From the NCBI GenBank assembly GCA_026874595.1, contig CM049313.1, positions 14,569,508 to 14,633,507 of the forward strand: a stretch of DNA of 64,000 bases, given 5' to 3'. The notes under the pieces are model-generated. The model was not told the origin of the DNA and searched no databases. It worked only from the letters and a program-made list of their open reading frames with translations. This stretch comes from Sipunculus nudus. Taxonomy: Eukaryota; Annelida; Sipuncula; Golfingiida; Sipunculidae. Shown piece after piece: positions 12,821 to 25,039 of this stretch. Every line of letters begins with the position of its first letter. Position 1 is the stretch's first letter. Made by a program: the position numbers and the translations under genes.

Positions 12821-13109
12821 CACCCAAGGCTGGGTGATAAACCATATATACTTTGGAGATACTCAGTTTTACACATCGCATCTGATGCGACATTTTTCTG
12901 GCGTATTGAAACAGATGGACAGTAGGGATAATAGAATTAACATATTGTTGCTTGTTCCAGAGGACTCGGACTTGGAGAATATCATGCAAAAATCGTCAAA
13001 AATAGGACTGAAATATGTTAATACGGTTGACATAATGAAACTAGAACAACCGTTCGACGATTTGCTGTCCTCACTACAGAATACTAGTGTAGTTAATTCC
13101 AAGTTATAA
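12821..13109 (+). CDS. Acetyltransferase copy B, last exon (C-terminal GNAT-like half)
   Basis: The acceptor TTTTTACTTCAG ends at 12820. The exon encodes GWVINHIYFGDTQF, a helix SHLMRHFSGVLKQMD, then INILLLVPEDSDLENIM and LKYVNTVDIMKLEQPF, ending with TAA at 13107-13109. The pattern of an aromatic 'I-x-F-G' strand, helix, strand and helix matches the second, degenerate GNAT-like half of HisNAT proteins. The same exon is duplicated at 16831-17085. The frame matches exon 4 only if the 41 bp gap is translated or the G run length is wrong. Confidence 0.62.
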
Positions 13110-14330
13110 TAATTAGTTATACAATTCCAAGGGATGACATCTCCGATTATATTCTTTGATAACGTTTCCTAGAATCTATTTGTACATTTTGCCAAAAGAT
13201 GTTAGCCTATAAATATAGGTGCTAATGTTGTTGCCTTTCCTACGGTAAAGACAAGATCTACAATCAGGTGTAACTTGTATAAACATACTTTTGCAAGAAC
13301 ATACTCAACTTTTTCTCGGATAATTAGAGATTTCATTTAACCATTCGAATATGTGAATATATATGTTGCAAAAAAGGTGCTATCTTTTCTCTGCAATAAT
13401 GAAATACAGTTCATATGATAATACTAAAACATTATTTTAACATATATGTATTTTAAAAGATTGATTCAACATTATTTTATGTTTAAAATATTGATTATTT
13501 ATATTTATGCAATTTTATATAAAGGAAAAACACTTATAGAATGGTAAACAAAGGTTGGTTGAAACCTGCTCTATATTCATCCCTCTGCATCTCCGGTATT
13601 TCTTATGCCTTCGGTGTGTTGGTCAAACTAATTGTAGGACACAGGCTTGGTCTTAAACCTTAATTCCACTTTACACTTTCCCAATACATCTCTCCTAGCC
13701 ACCAGTATCTTTCCTCATAAATATTCCTTCGTGAATACTGTCCTCGGAGTATTTTCCTTTTCTCGCCGCCGTCAACTTTGAGATTTCTATCTACAGTTTT
13801 ACTATAAGGGTACGCTACAGACCCGGGAGAGGATAGGTAACGGTTATAACGGTAACGATAGCCCTGCTGCACCTATTCTGGCTTTCTTGTATGCTCCAGA
13901 AGGAGCTGCGAAAGGCCACAATGATGGACTGCATGGAGGCCAAGAAGGGAAAATGTAAAATCGAATGAGATTGCCATCGCTGATGTTATCAGACAATAAA
14001 CCCCCGCCTTAATATTTGTCTCTGTATCTATAAATGATTCCCTAATTCAATTCTTGTTGTTGTTGCTCACTTAGCATTGCCAATGTGAAAGTAATGGGAT
14101 GCATGTATGATGTAGTTATGCATTTGAGTTACAGAAATCAGGATTCCTTATCATATATCGAAGATGCTCACCACCCCATAGGACATATGTTACTCATGTT
14201 GTGCTGATAAAACATTATACTTTTTTAATAAGATTTTAAAATATACATGAATAAAAATTACGTTCCGTTTAACTCGCCTGTAACACTAAAATACTTAATA
14301 ATAATATATATTATTTATATTGCGCCAATT
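13110..14330. repeat. 3' flank of acetyltransferase copy B
   Basis: Shared with 2035-2765 (copy A) and 17086-17860 (copy C); for example GAGACGACATCTCC-like and CTACGGTAAAG blocks recur downstream of copies B and C. No coding sequence supported. Confidence 0.6.
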
Positions 14331-14809
14331 CTCCGATGGTTCACACACACACACATATATCCACATTCAATTTAATGAAAATCTGCTCCCTGTACCGGAC
14401 CCAAGAAAAAAACTGTTGCATATTTAATCATCAAAAGCTTGCCGAAAGAGATACTTTTTAAATTAGTTTTGAATGATACAAGAGTTGGAGATTTTCTAAG
14501 TGTAGTGGGTAATGAAGTTCAAACGTTTGAGGCTATGAAACAGAAGTAACGTTCACGGACTTTCATATTACACGTTGGTACTTTAAGAAGATTTCTGCCA
14601 GCAAAGCGCAGCGTGCGCAAAGGCCGTTAGGTTATTATTTTTCCAGACAAATATGACTTGGCGAGGAGTGGTTATAAATTAATCAAAGGGCATAGCCTTT
14701 GAAAGTCAGTTTCGTTACATACAATAATCAGCTTACTACAGATTCCATGGTTTAACTGATATAATTAGACTTTCCTCACAGTTATATTCTACATTTTGTC
14801 TTGAAGGAA
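14331..14809. other. Non-coding stretch with a short CA microsatellite
   Basis: A short CA repeat (about 14342-14354) is followed by unassigned sequence with no long open frame. It could be an old retroelement fragment, but no motif supports that. Confidence 0.35.
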
Positions 14810-16600
14810 ATCTGGAACATATTCATAAGAATAATGAAATTCGAGTAGAGCACTGAACATCAATTAATTCTGGCACACTAGTACGGTCCGCAGAAGGCAG
14901 TTTAATACTCCGAATGGGGCATAGTCTCAGTGTGAATGATCGCTATGTGACGCGGCCAGTGTCTTTCTTCGAGAGTGTAGACAAAAAGTTCCAAATAGTG
15001 TTTTCCAATTTTCAGAGAGTTATCTGAAGCTAACGAAACGTACAGTGCCTAAACAGGTGTCTACAAAGTATTTTTTTCATAACAGCAAACAACTATTTAT
15101 AGGTGTACTCTTGGGTTCTTCAAATGCGTAGCTACAATAAATGAAACAGACCATATTATCGCCGATGATTGTTGTCGGTCTCAATTATGGTTTAACCAAA
15201 CATATTCCTGCTCTGTGAGAGATTGTTTGCAAATACAGATCTAATGATTCGGTTGTAATTTGATCTGTGATATCATTAAAGAAAACAAAAATCAAACGAA
15301 ACACAATGGAAAGTCACTTTAATGATACTAAATTATAATAATCGATGGAAATAAACTATACATACATTTCCCAAATAATACGGGAAAAAAACTACGGTTA
15401 CTTAATTGATAAAACCTATTTCATTGGATTCTTTGGCCGCAAAAAAATGTACGCTTTAAAAGAAGTTTTGCAAGGGACATAACAAACTGGTATCTAGGAT
15501 GATTTCTTTGAACGTCAACTATTATTCGGCTCTCTTCCTGAATTGCACCACGTCATTAGCATAGGTCACTCCAGTCATGTGTATTATATTAACTGGGCAT
15601 AAGTCCTCCATCGCTATCAGTAATTGCGCGAGTTAGATAGGTGTCTGCATATTTCAAGAGCCGAGGCCACTGCCAGCCCCAGGGTGAAGCGTAAAGAAGA
15701 ACCTCTACTCCATCACATTCGGTATCGAAAAAAAAGGAGTAAAAATTAGAGTTGTTGTACACATTAAAGTAGTAAAAATTAACGTCAAGTATTTTTTAAA
15801 TATTTTTTCATAGTCTCAAGAGGGCATGATCCATGAGAAATATATTAAAATCTGAATTGTTCGAATTGGTTCCAAATCTAACTCAAATAAGAATTATAAT
15901 GGACCTGTAAATGAAAGTATATTGAAGAATATGAATATCTACACTCCGTGAAGTTCACCTTCCTTGTATTTGCCGTCATGCATGGCACTCTGTAGTGACC
16001 TGGTCATCATTTCTGTCAGTTCAGTTACTCTGTATTGACAAAATAAAGCTTAGAAGTTTGCGCTGTATAACAAATGAACTTTTGATATGATGAGTACGTT
16101 CGTGTAGTTCAATACATATTTTAATAAACAATTACATTCACATTCAGGTATGCAAGTATCACTTTCAATATAAAAATATACTTTTCTTAAGTTCAGTTAA
16201 AATTGAAAGAACCCTATCTCAGAGAGTTCCCAAAACGGATGTCAAATGCCCAAGGGAATACGTAGTATTAAGCCCTCCTTAGTTATTTTATACGACGAAG
16301 ACTTTGTATCTCTGGCGTACTTATGTTAAAAAAAAGTTTAACATAATATGGCTGTCCTATGGAGATTGTTTTATGAGGCATGTAAGGAATTAAACAGAAA
16401 GGGCATTACCTAAACCTAGAATTTTGGTATTAATAAACAATTGCAGAATGAGTACATTCGTGGAGTTCAATAATCCGGAGATATAAATATACTAATAAAC
16501 AATAACATTCACATTTAGGTATGCAAGTATCTAAGAATCATAATCTGGTGATTTGATTTATCTTTATAGGGGGAAAATCAGACGAATTTTATACTTCTTT
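14810..16600. repeat. Tandem duplication, left member (with 17860-19620)
   Basis: Blocks in the same order recur 3 kb downstream: CATAAGAATAATGAA, TATGTGACGCGGCCAGTG, the CAGCCCCAGGGTGAAGCG block, TGGCACTCTGTAGTGAC, AATAAAGCTTAGAAG, and TAATAAACAAT repeats. No protein-coding evidence. The right end runs into acetyltransferase copy C. Confidence 0.65.
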
Positions 16601-16691
16601 TCTTGTGGGCTACTGTCGTCATATCACGAAACAGATTTTTCACACCGAGTGTTCTTCAAAGTTACATGAAAAAAGACAGATTCTCTTGAAC

Positions 16692-17085
16692 ATGGCCGAT
16701 CTAAAGGGTACCATCAGATGTAGGTTGGATGAATTAGAGGCGGTAGTTGCAATTAGGAGGGACGATCCTCTGGATTATCTGGGGTGAGTGTGTTACCTTG
16801 AGCACGTCTTGTTTTTTTCCTTAAGCACCCAAGACTGTGTGATAAACCATATATACTTTGGAGACACTCAGTTTTTCACATCGCATCTGATGCGCCATTT
16901 TCCTGGTGTATTGAAACAGATGGACAGTAGGGATAATAGAATTAACATATTAGGTCTTGTTCCAGAGGACTCGCACCTGGAGAAAATCATGCAAAGGTCG
17001 TCAAAACTAGGACTGAAATACGTTTAAACGGTTGACATAATGAAACTAGAACAACCAATCGGCGATTTTCTGTCCTAACTACAAA
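16692..17085 (+). pseudogene. Acetyltransferase copy C: exon 1 fused to last exon by deletion
   Basis: The ATG at 16692 begins MADLKGTIRCRL as in copy B, loses a few codons, and continues EAVVAIRRDDPLDYL. At 16782 the sequence jumps directly into the short intron before the last exon (GGTGAGTGTG...CTTAAG, ending 16830). Exons 2-4 are thus deleted. The last exon follows (VINHIYFGDTQFFTSHLMRH) but has an in-frame TAA after LGLKYV near 17026. The retained intron shows that this is a DNA-level duplication with internal deletion, not a retrocopy. Confidence 0.75.
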
Positions 17086-17859
17086 ACACTAGTGTAGTTT
17101 ATTCCATGTTATAATAATTAGTAATACAATTTAATGAGACGACATCTCCAATAATATTCTTTGATAATGATTCCTAGACTCTATTTGGACATTTTGCCAC
17201 AAGATGTTGGTCTATAAATTTAGGTTTTAATTGTTTTGACTTTCCTACGGTAAAGGAAATGATCTACAATCAGGTGTAATTTGTATTAAATATACTTTTG
17301 CAAGAACATACTCTTCTGTTTGTCGGATAATTATAGAAGTATCATTTAACCGTACGCATATGTGAATATATCTGTTGTTAAAAGGTGCCATTTTCCTGCT
17401 TTAATGGAAATACAGTTCATACGTCAATATTAAAAAGATTGATTGAACATATTTAACATATTAATTATCCATATATTTTATGCTATTTTGTATAATGGGA
17501 CAACACTTAAAGAATGACAAACTAAAATTCGTTGAAACCTTTTATAAATTCACTCCTTTGTTTCTTCGGTATTTCTTATGTCTTCGGTGTGTTGGTCAAA
17601 CTAACTTTGAGGACAAATGCTTCGTCTTGAAACCATTATTACACTTTAAACTTTCCCAATACATCTCTTCTTGCACAAGAATCTCTCCTCGTACATATTC
17701 TCACCTGGATGCTGTCCACGAAGAGTACTGTTCCGTTCTCATCACTGTTTGCTCTGAGATTTTTGTCCATAGTTTTACCATAAGGGGGCGCTCTACCGAC
17801 CCAGAAGTGAATATATACTGGTTATGGGCGGTAGGGAAATTAAGAAACCATAACCTTGC
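17086..17859. repeat. 3' flank of acetyltransferase copy C
   Basis: A duplicate of the region after copy B (13110-13870). The 133-codon open frame at 17480-17881 lies in this non-coding flank. It is not conserved as a frame in the matching DNA of copies A and B, so I do not call it a gene. Confidence 0.55.
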
Positions 17860-19620
17860 AGCAAGATCTGAATCATATTAATAAGAATGAAGAATTTCGA
17901 CTAAAGCACTGAACTACAGTTAATTCTTGGGCACTGGTAGATGCTGCAGAAGGCATTTTGTTACTCGGAATGGGGGCCTTAGTCCGCAATGTTAATGATC
18001 GCTATGTTACGCGGCCAGTGGCTTCCTCCGCGAGTGTGGTTAAATAGTTCCAAATAATGTTTCCAATTTATAGAGAGTTAACTAAAGCTGTCGCAAGGTA
18101 AAATTTCTAAACAGATGTTTACAAATTTATATATTCATAACGGCAAACAACCGTTCATAGGTGTACTGTCGGGTTCTTCAAGTGCGTAACTATAATTAAT
18201 GTCAGTCTCAATTATAGTTTGACCATTTTTTTAAATAAGGGTCTGCTCTGCTCAAGTATGTTTGCAAATGTATACGAATATACTGATTCGGTTTTTTTTA
18301 ATTTATGAAAGCATTAAAGATGCAAAAATAAAAAGAAACGCTGTGGAAGCTTCCTATATTGATCTTGAATAAAAAAATACACAAAAAATATAAACAACAT
18401 TCTATAGTATTTACTTACTTTACCCCATTATGCGAGGAAAACCTATCGTTACTTAAATTTGAGACCCATTTCATTGGATTCCTTGACTAAAAAAGTATGC
18501 TTTAAAACTAATTTTACTTGGGACACCACAAAAATGAAGCAAAGATGTTTTCTCTGAACTTCAACAACATTTATGGCCCTCTTCCTCTGTCCTACATCAT
18601 AGATATAGGTCACTTCTTTCATAGCTTTGTCTATTGACCGGGCAATAGTCCTCTATCGCCATCCGTCATTGCGGGAGACAAATGGACGTCTGCATGTTTC
18701 AAGAGCCGAGGCCGCTGCAAGCCACGGGGTTGAAGCGTATCACATTCGGTATAGAAACAATGGGTTTGTATTTTCTTTCATTCATGGCACTTTGTAATGA
18801 CATGACCATCATTCTGTCATTTGAGCTATTCTGTATTGAGAAAATAAAGCTTAGAGGTTTGCGCTGCCTTACAAATGAACTTTTGATAAGATAAGAACGT
18901 TCCTGTAGTTCAATACATATATTAATTAACAATTGCGTTCACATTAAGGTATGCAAATATCCCTTTCGGTATCATAATGTGGTGATTTGTCACCTTTTTT
19001 TTAAAGTCTGAAGAATTATATAACCTAGGTTAAATAAAAATATTAAAATACACTTTTCATGAATCGAATGATATCTGAAGTTCAATTAAAATGGAAAGAA
19101 CCCAATCTTAGAGAGTTTCCAAACCGGATGCCTATTGCCCCAGGGAATACGTAGTATTAAGCCCTGCTTAGTTATTTTATATGACGAAGTCGTTGGAACT
19201 CTGGTGTACTTATGTTATTTCATTCTGTTATCATATTCGTGGATGCATGTATAGGATCTGTTATCACCTTAAAGATAACACAAATGATGGAACTTTTCTT
19301 GTGAATGTATTTGCTAAAACTGTTTAACATAATATGACTGTTCTATGGAGATTGTTATATTAGGTATACGAGGAATCATACTGAAACGGTATATCCTAAA
19401 CCTAGAATGTTGGTATTAATAAAAAAAATGCATAATGAGTACGTTCGTGGAGTTCAATAGTCCGGAGATATACCTATATTAATAAACAATTAAATTAAAA
19501 TTTATGTGTGCAAATATCCCTCTGAGTTTATAATCTGGTGATTTGACTTATCTTAAGAGTGGGGAAATCAGACGAATTTTATTAACGAGGTTAAATGAAA
19601 ATATGAAAATATACTCTTCT
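17860..19620. repeat. Tandem duplication, right member (with 14810-16600)
   Basis: Diverged copy of 14810-16600, same order of blocks, with extra sequence around 18960-19060 and 19215-19330. Open frames at 18682-18932 are incidental. Confidence 0.65.
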
Positions 19621-20510
19621 TAAATCGAATAGTCTAATCTGAAATCAGCTATAATTTAACATGGATAAACCCTTTCACATAGAGTATTTAAACCGGTTGA
19701 GTGTTGCCCCGGGAAATCCGTAGTATATCATACCTGGTTATTATATTTGACATGCAAATGCTCTTTCATTCAGTCCTCATCTTCATTGGTGAATGGATAG
19801 GATCCGTTATGACCTTAAGGATAACACACATGTTCGAACTTTTATGGTAAATGCATCTGCTCAACATTTTTTTTAACATAATATTATTTTCTGTTTTATG
19901 AAGTATTTGAGGAACATTAAATATCATGCCATGCTTGGACAGTCGTAACTGGGTCGGGACTCCTGTTTTAGTTCAAACTAATGTCAAATTCCTTTAAATA
20001 GGTCCATTCCTAATATATGCACATCAGTAAGTCCGAAGACCGTTTCATGACCTGGCCGTGCCCTCTCATTTGCATGTTAGTAAGTAATTTTTGGCCACGG
20101 ATAGATATGTGCTAGTCTATGTGTTTTTTATACTGTTTCCTTATCACGCAGAGACTGTCTGTGTTAAGACGTTGTGTTTTACATCTGTGTACCAGATTGT
20201 AAACGTTGACCAAATCAGTTACTCTGATTTATTTTAGTTTTATATTAGTTAAACATGCGTAGCCCAGATTAAGCATTAGTTGCTTTAAAAGTATATTTTG
20301 ACACCAATTTGTCAATTTAGAACTTACATGAATCTATGGGGGATTAAGCAGTGCCGTCGAAAATCTTATTTGCCATTCTTTGAATATGCTCCACATCAAA
20401 CGTATAGATTATTCAAGACAGTCATTAAATTCGAAGATTGACTAGGAAAAGTCCGTTCCAATATCCGTCATTCTGTATATGCCACAACCGCGGGTCTCTG
20501 TGTTGTATAA
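19621..20510. other. Intergenic stretch, nothing recognised
   Basis: A+T-rich; no coding signature. About 19660-19890 repeats parts of the 19080-19340 block in weaker form (GGATCTGTTATCACCTTAA versus GGATCCGTTATGACCTTAA). Confidence 0.4.
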
Positions 20511-20715
20511 TGAATCTAGGCGGCCTAATGAAATAAGTTTCATAATTTACAAATTAGTTATTATAATGCCTTAAAGTTTGGCGCACAATAAGTAAACGTT
20601 GTTTTATATCACTAATATCTTTCCTTTATTTCTTTTATTTCTTTAAGTATCATCATGGTAACCTTCAAATCGTTTATTTTATTTTATTTTTTTTTCTCTT
20701 CGTTGTATATTTTCT
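20511..20715. repeat. Partial copy D of the array's 5' flank
   Basis: Matches 150-340: an ATAATGCC/CATGCCG start, then AATAAGTAAACGTT, ATCACTAATATC, and CATGGTAACCTTCAAA. Confidence 0.55.
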
Positions 20716-20861
20716 TCTTATAAGCTTAGCAAAGAGAGGCTTTATAGCAAGCATAAATACACTGTATAGGTGGGTCTAAACAAATACAATTCCTAGTCGC
20801 TTACATAAAGCAAAACCCCACAAGAAACAGCGATAAACCAGTGGTAAGGTAGGACCCCTGA

Positions 20862-21095
20862 AAAGAAAAATTAACAGTAACACCCTTAGCCAAAAAAAGG
20901 TTCTCCCTGTTCCAAGTCGCCACAGTAAGGCGTATTTGCAGTCTTAGAATATCCCTCGGGGACGTTACTAGAGACGGAGAAAAAATCCCTGTTATGTTTA
21001 AGAAAGGAAAGACTTACGTAAAAATCGAACTTCCGCGAATTAATTTAGAAGACAGATCACTGATTAGGCCTTATCTTGAATGTCTTAGTTTTTAA
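20862..21095 (+). CDS. Unassigned open frame of 78 codons, possible exon
   Basis: A frame open between stops, without an obvious start, whose composition looks coding: it has many charged residues and balanced amino acid use, with ISLGDVTRDGEKIPVMF and KTYVKIELPRINLEDRS. TATTTGCAG at 20933-20941 could be an acceptor. I do not recognise a family and there is no second copy in the window. It may be an exon or transposon relic, or chance. Confidence 0.25.
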   Translation, partial: KEKLTVTPLAKKRFSLFQVATVRRICSLRISLGDVTRDGEKIPVMFKKGKTYVKIELPRINLEDRSLIRPYLECLSF

Positions 21096-21985
21096 TCCAT
21101 CCGGTCAATATTATTTACCAAAGAGGTTTTAGAAAATATAGTCCTTTTTTCACTCGTTCCCTTCAAACATACAGTAAATTTCAAAATAACTGCCGGTGTT
21201 GCATTTTACCAGGAGAATTTTAAAAGGAAAACTCGAATGGTACACAAGGGTATGATATTGATTACGTTTGCCACCTGCGAACAGGAGCAAAACGGGTGGT
21301 ACATATGTATCAACAATTACCCCGGTCGTTATTTAATGCATATGTTTCATAAGATTTTAAGGGTGGAATTATAGGTGCTACAGGGCGCAAGTGGCCCGTC
21401 TTTTTCTATCTAGAATTCAACATTTTTGCAGAAGATAACATAAACAAAAACGTCCAAATTCATCTGAAAGACCATTGTAATTTGTTTCAAAAGTCATTAT
21501 ATATATATATTAATATTGTCATTATTACGTGACAGTTAAAGCCGAGTTGATTAAATAAATGGACATTTGCCTGTCATAAATTGTGTAACCTGTATTTTAG
21601 GGTTATTGCTTATGGGAACGGCTGGCACTATTTCAGATTAAAAAATTGTCGTATCTGAAGCAAATCCTCTTCACAAAAACACATGTTTACTTAATAAATC
21701 TTGAGGCAATAGTATCCCAACATGTCCGAATAACCTATATCAAAGAATTTCAACACATATATGGATTCACGATATGTGCATTAAGGAGCCAGGTGTAATG
21801 CATTATCACAATATTTCCGTCCACAACGTTGTTTCCAGTTTTGTTTCACATATGGATTGCAAACTTGACTCATAGATGCCCCATATAAAGAAAGACCCCT
21901 TCTGATGTTGGGTCCATGCGGTCAAAGGATTGGGACATGGGATCCACATATTTTAAATTGGCGCATATAACTGACACTTCAATAG
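21096..21985. other. Intergenic stretch with a short TA tract
   Basis: No gene supported. A short (TA)n lies at about 21499-21510. Confidence 0.4.
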
Positions 21986-22371
21986 GGAAAGAAACGTGAA
22001 CAATTTGGGGTAACAAGGTCACAGGTCAAGAAGGGCACAAAACTTTACTGGTTAACATAGAACCGTGAAATATGACCTCCAAGCACGTCTATGAAAAGTC
22101 TGATTTGACCCCTGAAATTTTATATCACTGATATCTATATTCTGTGACCTATAAAAATGACATTCGCATTGGGAAAGTCTAAATTCTGCGAGATCCCAGG
22201 AAATCTCCATCAACCCCTGATTTAAGAACATGATATCCGATGTTATGTGAGCTATGAGCGGAAAACTTAATTTGGAGCACCGCGAAAGTCACACAGGGAA
22301 CAAATTTAAACTGTTGAACCTAGACATGTCTTTCTAAATGTAAAGGGAGGTCTCCTTGGACATCTGAAATT
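21986..22371. repeat. Degenerate ~140 bp minisatellite, outside the big units
   Basis: Contains diverged units of the repeat described at 25040-26300: GTTAACATAGAACC..., TATATTCTGTGACCTAT, and ATTAGGCCACCGACCTATATTCTG. Confidence 0.6.
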
Positions 22372-22849
22372 AGGCCACCGACCTATATTCTGCTAGTTAA
22401 GTGAAAGAACATGATTTGAACACCCAGATTTTCACAATTCGTCACTATTGGACCTTAAAACCTTTACTTTGATAAAGTAGTTTCCTATAAAACTTCCTTG
22501 GAAGACTGGCATAAAGTAATAATTGTAAATGTGACATATTCTGCAAGCTCTGTGAAAAAATATGATTTTACTACCCTGTTACTCAGACTGGCATACATTG
22601 TTGCAGTTGCATATAGGAAATTCTAATTAAGCATCTAGGGATTTCCTGGTAAAATCTTCTTCGAAAACAAAAGGTCACTCTCGAAGTCATACATTCCTAA
22701 CCAAGTAGTTTTTCACCAAAATATAACATCAATGATTTATACATGCGTCAGATGTATGTATAATTCTGCCGACCGTCATGGCCCATTGGCCACATGTGTA
22801 TGCAACTGCTTCCCTTTTAATGCATGTTTTATTTACGGAAGTTAGTATG

Positions 22850-23130
22850 TCAGATTTTACATTTTAAAAGTATCTGAGGTGTCACGCTGGGCCAGGCAAA
22901 CAGGATTTAAACTATTGGCACGGGGTTATAGAGACCGGACGTGTTGTTGACAGGACCTGACACCTCCAACAGAGGCGAGGCGTCCACCCATCGCTCCTCT
23001 AGACCTGGGCAAAGCCGAAACAATAAAGCAAGGCTATCTGGTGATCTCCTCATTTACCGTTAGAACCGGGATGAAGTCTCGCCTGGACCGACCTTGCTTC
23101 TGTTAGGTTCTAAGCCCTACCTTTAAATGC
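22850..23130. other. Moderately G+C-rich non-coding block conserved in all units
   Basis: A block with GTCACGCTGGGCCAGG, ACCTGACACCTCCAACAGAGG and AATAAAGCAAGG, present also near 35040-35290 and 47325-47575. It could be a SINE or LTR remnant, but no diagnostic ends are visible. Confidence 0.35.
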
Positions 23131-23372
23131 ACCGAAACAAATTATTATATGGCAACCACCTCCCACTGGTACTGGTTAATAGTAGTCTTCTAAGAGCATA
23201 AGGATTGTGCTCAATAATCGTCTGCAGTGTTCGGGTCCATAGATCTAATACTGTGGGCTTTGCTAGTTAAGTTAAATACAAGCTACTGAGCGTGAAAGGG
23301 CCCGTAGATTGATTTTATGAAAATGTTATACACAAAGAAATGTGATAAGGATTGTGTTGAAATTGCATTCAC

Positions 23373-23374
<2 letters not shown>

Positions 23375-23436
<62 letters not shown>

Positions 23437-23474
23437 TAGATAGGTAGATAGGTAGATAGGTAAATAGATAGCTC
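23375..23474. repeat. (TA)n followed by (GATAGGTA)n microsatellite
   Basis: About 60 bp of TA, then four GATAGGTA-type repeats. The matching sites at 35535-35630 and 47815-47920 have different lengths and lack the GATAGGTA part. Translations of the TA tract give meaningless Ile-Tyr frames. Confidence 0.92.
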
Positions 23475-24339
23475 GTGGCCAGAAATAGAAACTTTTTTCC
23501 AAAAAGTATTTTAGTAATGTCACAGAAGAGGGCGACATCTGATTGTGATGTCAATCTAAACATGATAACACCCTTAGCTGTTCAACTTCTCGATTGGCTA
23601 AAATACTGAAAGAAGTACAACATTTTATATCTAACGAATGTTAGAATTCATGTTTAAAACATTTAAAAAGCTTGTACAAACTGCTTAATTAAACTACATT
23701 TTTATTACATTAATTGTTATATTTATATATTTATATATTCTTTTAAATCTCAAAATAAAGCTTATTAAGGTTTTCAATGATTACATATTTCTTTTATTGT
23801 GTTATAATTTATTGCAAATGGCAAAAGAAAAATTGGGATAAACTATACCATGAACAAATCTTTTATAAAACAAAGACATACCAAATGTGCTTAATGTATA
23901 AATATGCTATAAAAATTATGATTTCATTTTTCTTAGAACTGCTCTCAACATTTTTTCGGGGGTATTTAGGCTATTTTTAATATTATTCTGTAAATCAAGG
24001 ATAAGAACTTAAGGTATAACAGGAGATTCCAAAGGTCATTCAAATAATCAGCATCCTTCTGGGTCTTTTGGGATTCATGGCCTAGCAACATGCCTTCTGC
24101 AATGGTTTATTAACCTCACTTTGATTTTTTAACATTTAGAACAGTTATTGACACAGCAACACTAAAATTTAATCCTGAAATGAATCTACAAGAAAAGAAT
24201 GTTCTCTCATATTGATATTATAATGCATTTCAAATTGTTGAAAAATTAGTTTTTTTTAACATTTAATAGCCCCATCTCATCTTTATAGATTTCATTTGGA
24301 ATCTACTTATTTATGGAAATGTGGCAAAATATCAGATGA
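23475..24339. other. Non-coding stretch of unit 1
   Basis: Very A+T-rich and conserved in units 2 and 3, without an open frame shared by all three. Confidence 0.45.
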
Positions 24340-24930
24340 TTATAATGATTAAGGTCATAAAGAGTTGACTCGGATCAAGTTGCTTATAATGAAAATGGTA
24401 ACAGTGATTTGACTCGGATCCAGATGTTTATATATAAATCAAATAACAGGGAACTGACTGGGATCAAGATGTTTTTTTTTTATGAATAAGGTAAAAGTGA
24501 GTTGAGTTGGATCTAAATGTTTACAATGAATGAAGCAGCGGGGAGTTGGATCTGATCCAGGTGTTTAAAAGGGTAAGCTCGTGTAACTTGGACCAAATTT
24601 AGATACTAAAAAAGGGTAAGGTTATTGCCAAGGTTCCAGGTGTTCATAAAATACGAGGTTACATGATACAAAACTTGATCTGGAGCTGGAAGTGTATTTA
24701 GGATCAGATCATGTGGTTATCCGAAAAGATAGTTTATAATGGAAACCGATTATCTTGACAACGGTAGGCGCTCTGTGAGATCTTTCTGGTTTCAGGTATG
24801 CAAACATGTTTTGAGGAGCTGTACCGGATCTAGACGTGTATCTTAAGGTTACATGACGCGGAATGTTCGGGATTTAATTGTTTTTATAAGATGATATAAC
24901 ATGACAGATGATAGTTGCGGATTAAGATTT
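24340..24930. repeat. ~46 bp minisatellite, unit 1
   Basis: Diverged tandem copies with the core GTTGACTCGGATCCAGATG followed by TTTATAATGAATAAGGTAAC. Spacing of the GGATC cores is about 42-50 bp. Unit 2 keeps the block (36560-37050) and unit 3 has lost almost all of it at about 48890. Confidence 0.7.
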
Positions 24931-25039
24931 TAAGCTAAGCTGTATTTAAGTCGTCTGGGCTTTAGCGTTCACCTTTGATGTTTGTCCGGTCGTGCGGGCG
25001 TTCTAGTGTCCGTTAACAGTGCACAAATTATCAACGTTG

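Noticed and set aside
17480-17881. 133-codon frame
   Set aside because: It lies in the duplicated 3' flank; the matching DNA in copies A and B does not keep the frame.
23326-23563. Ile-Tyr-rich frames here and at 32188, 35448, 45667 and 47814
   Set aside because: Translations of (TA)n microsatellites.
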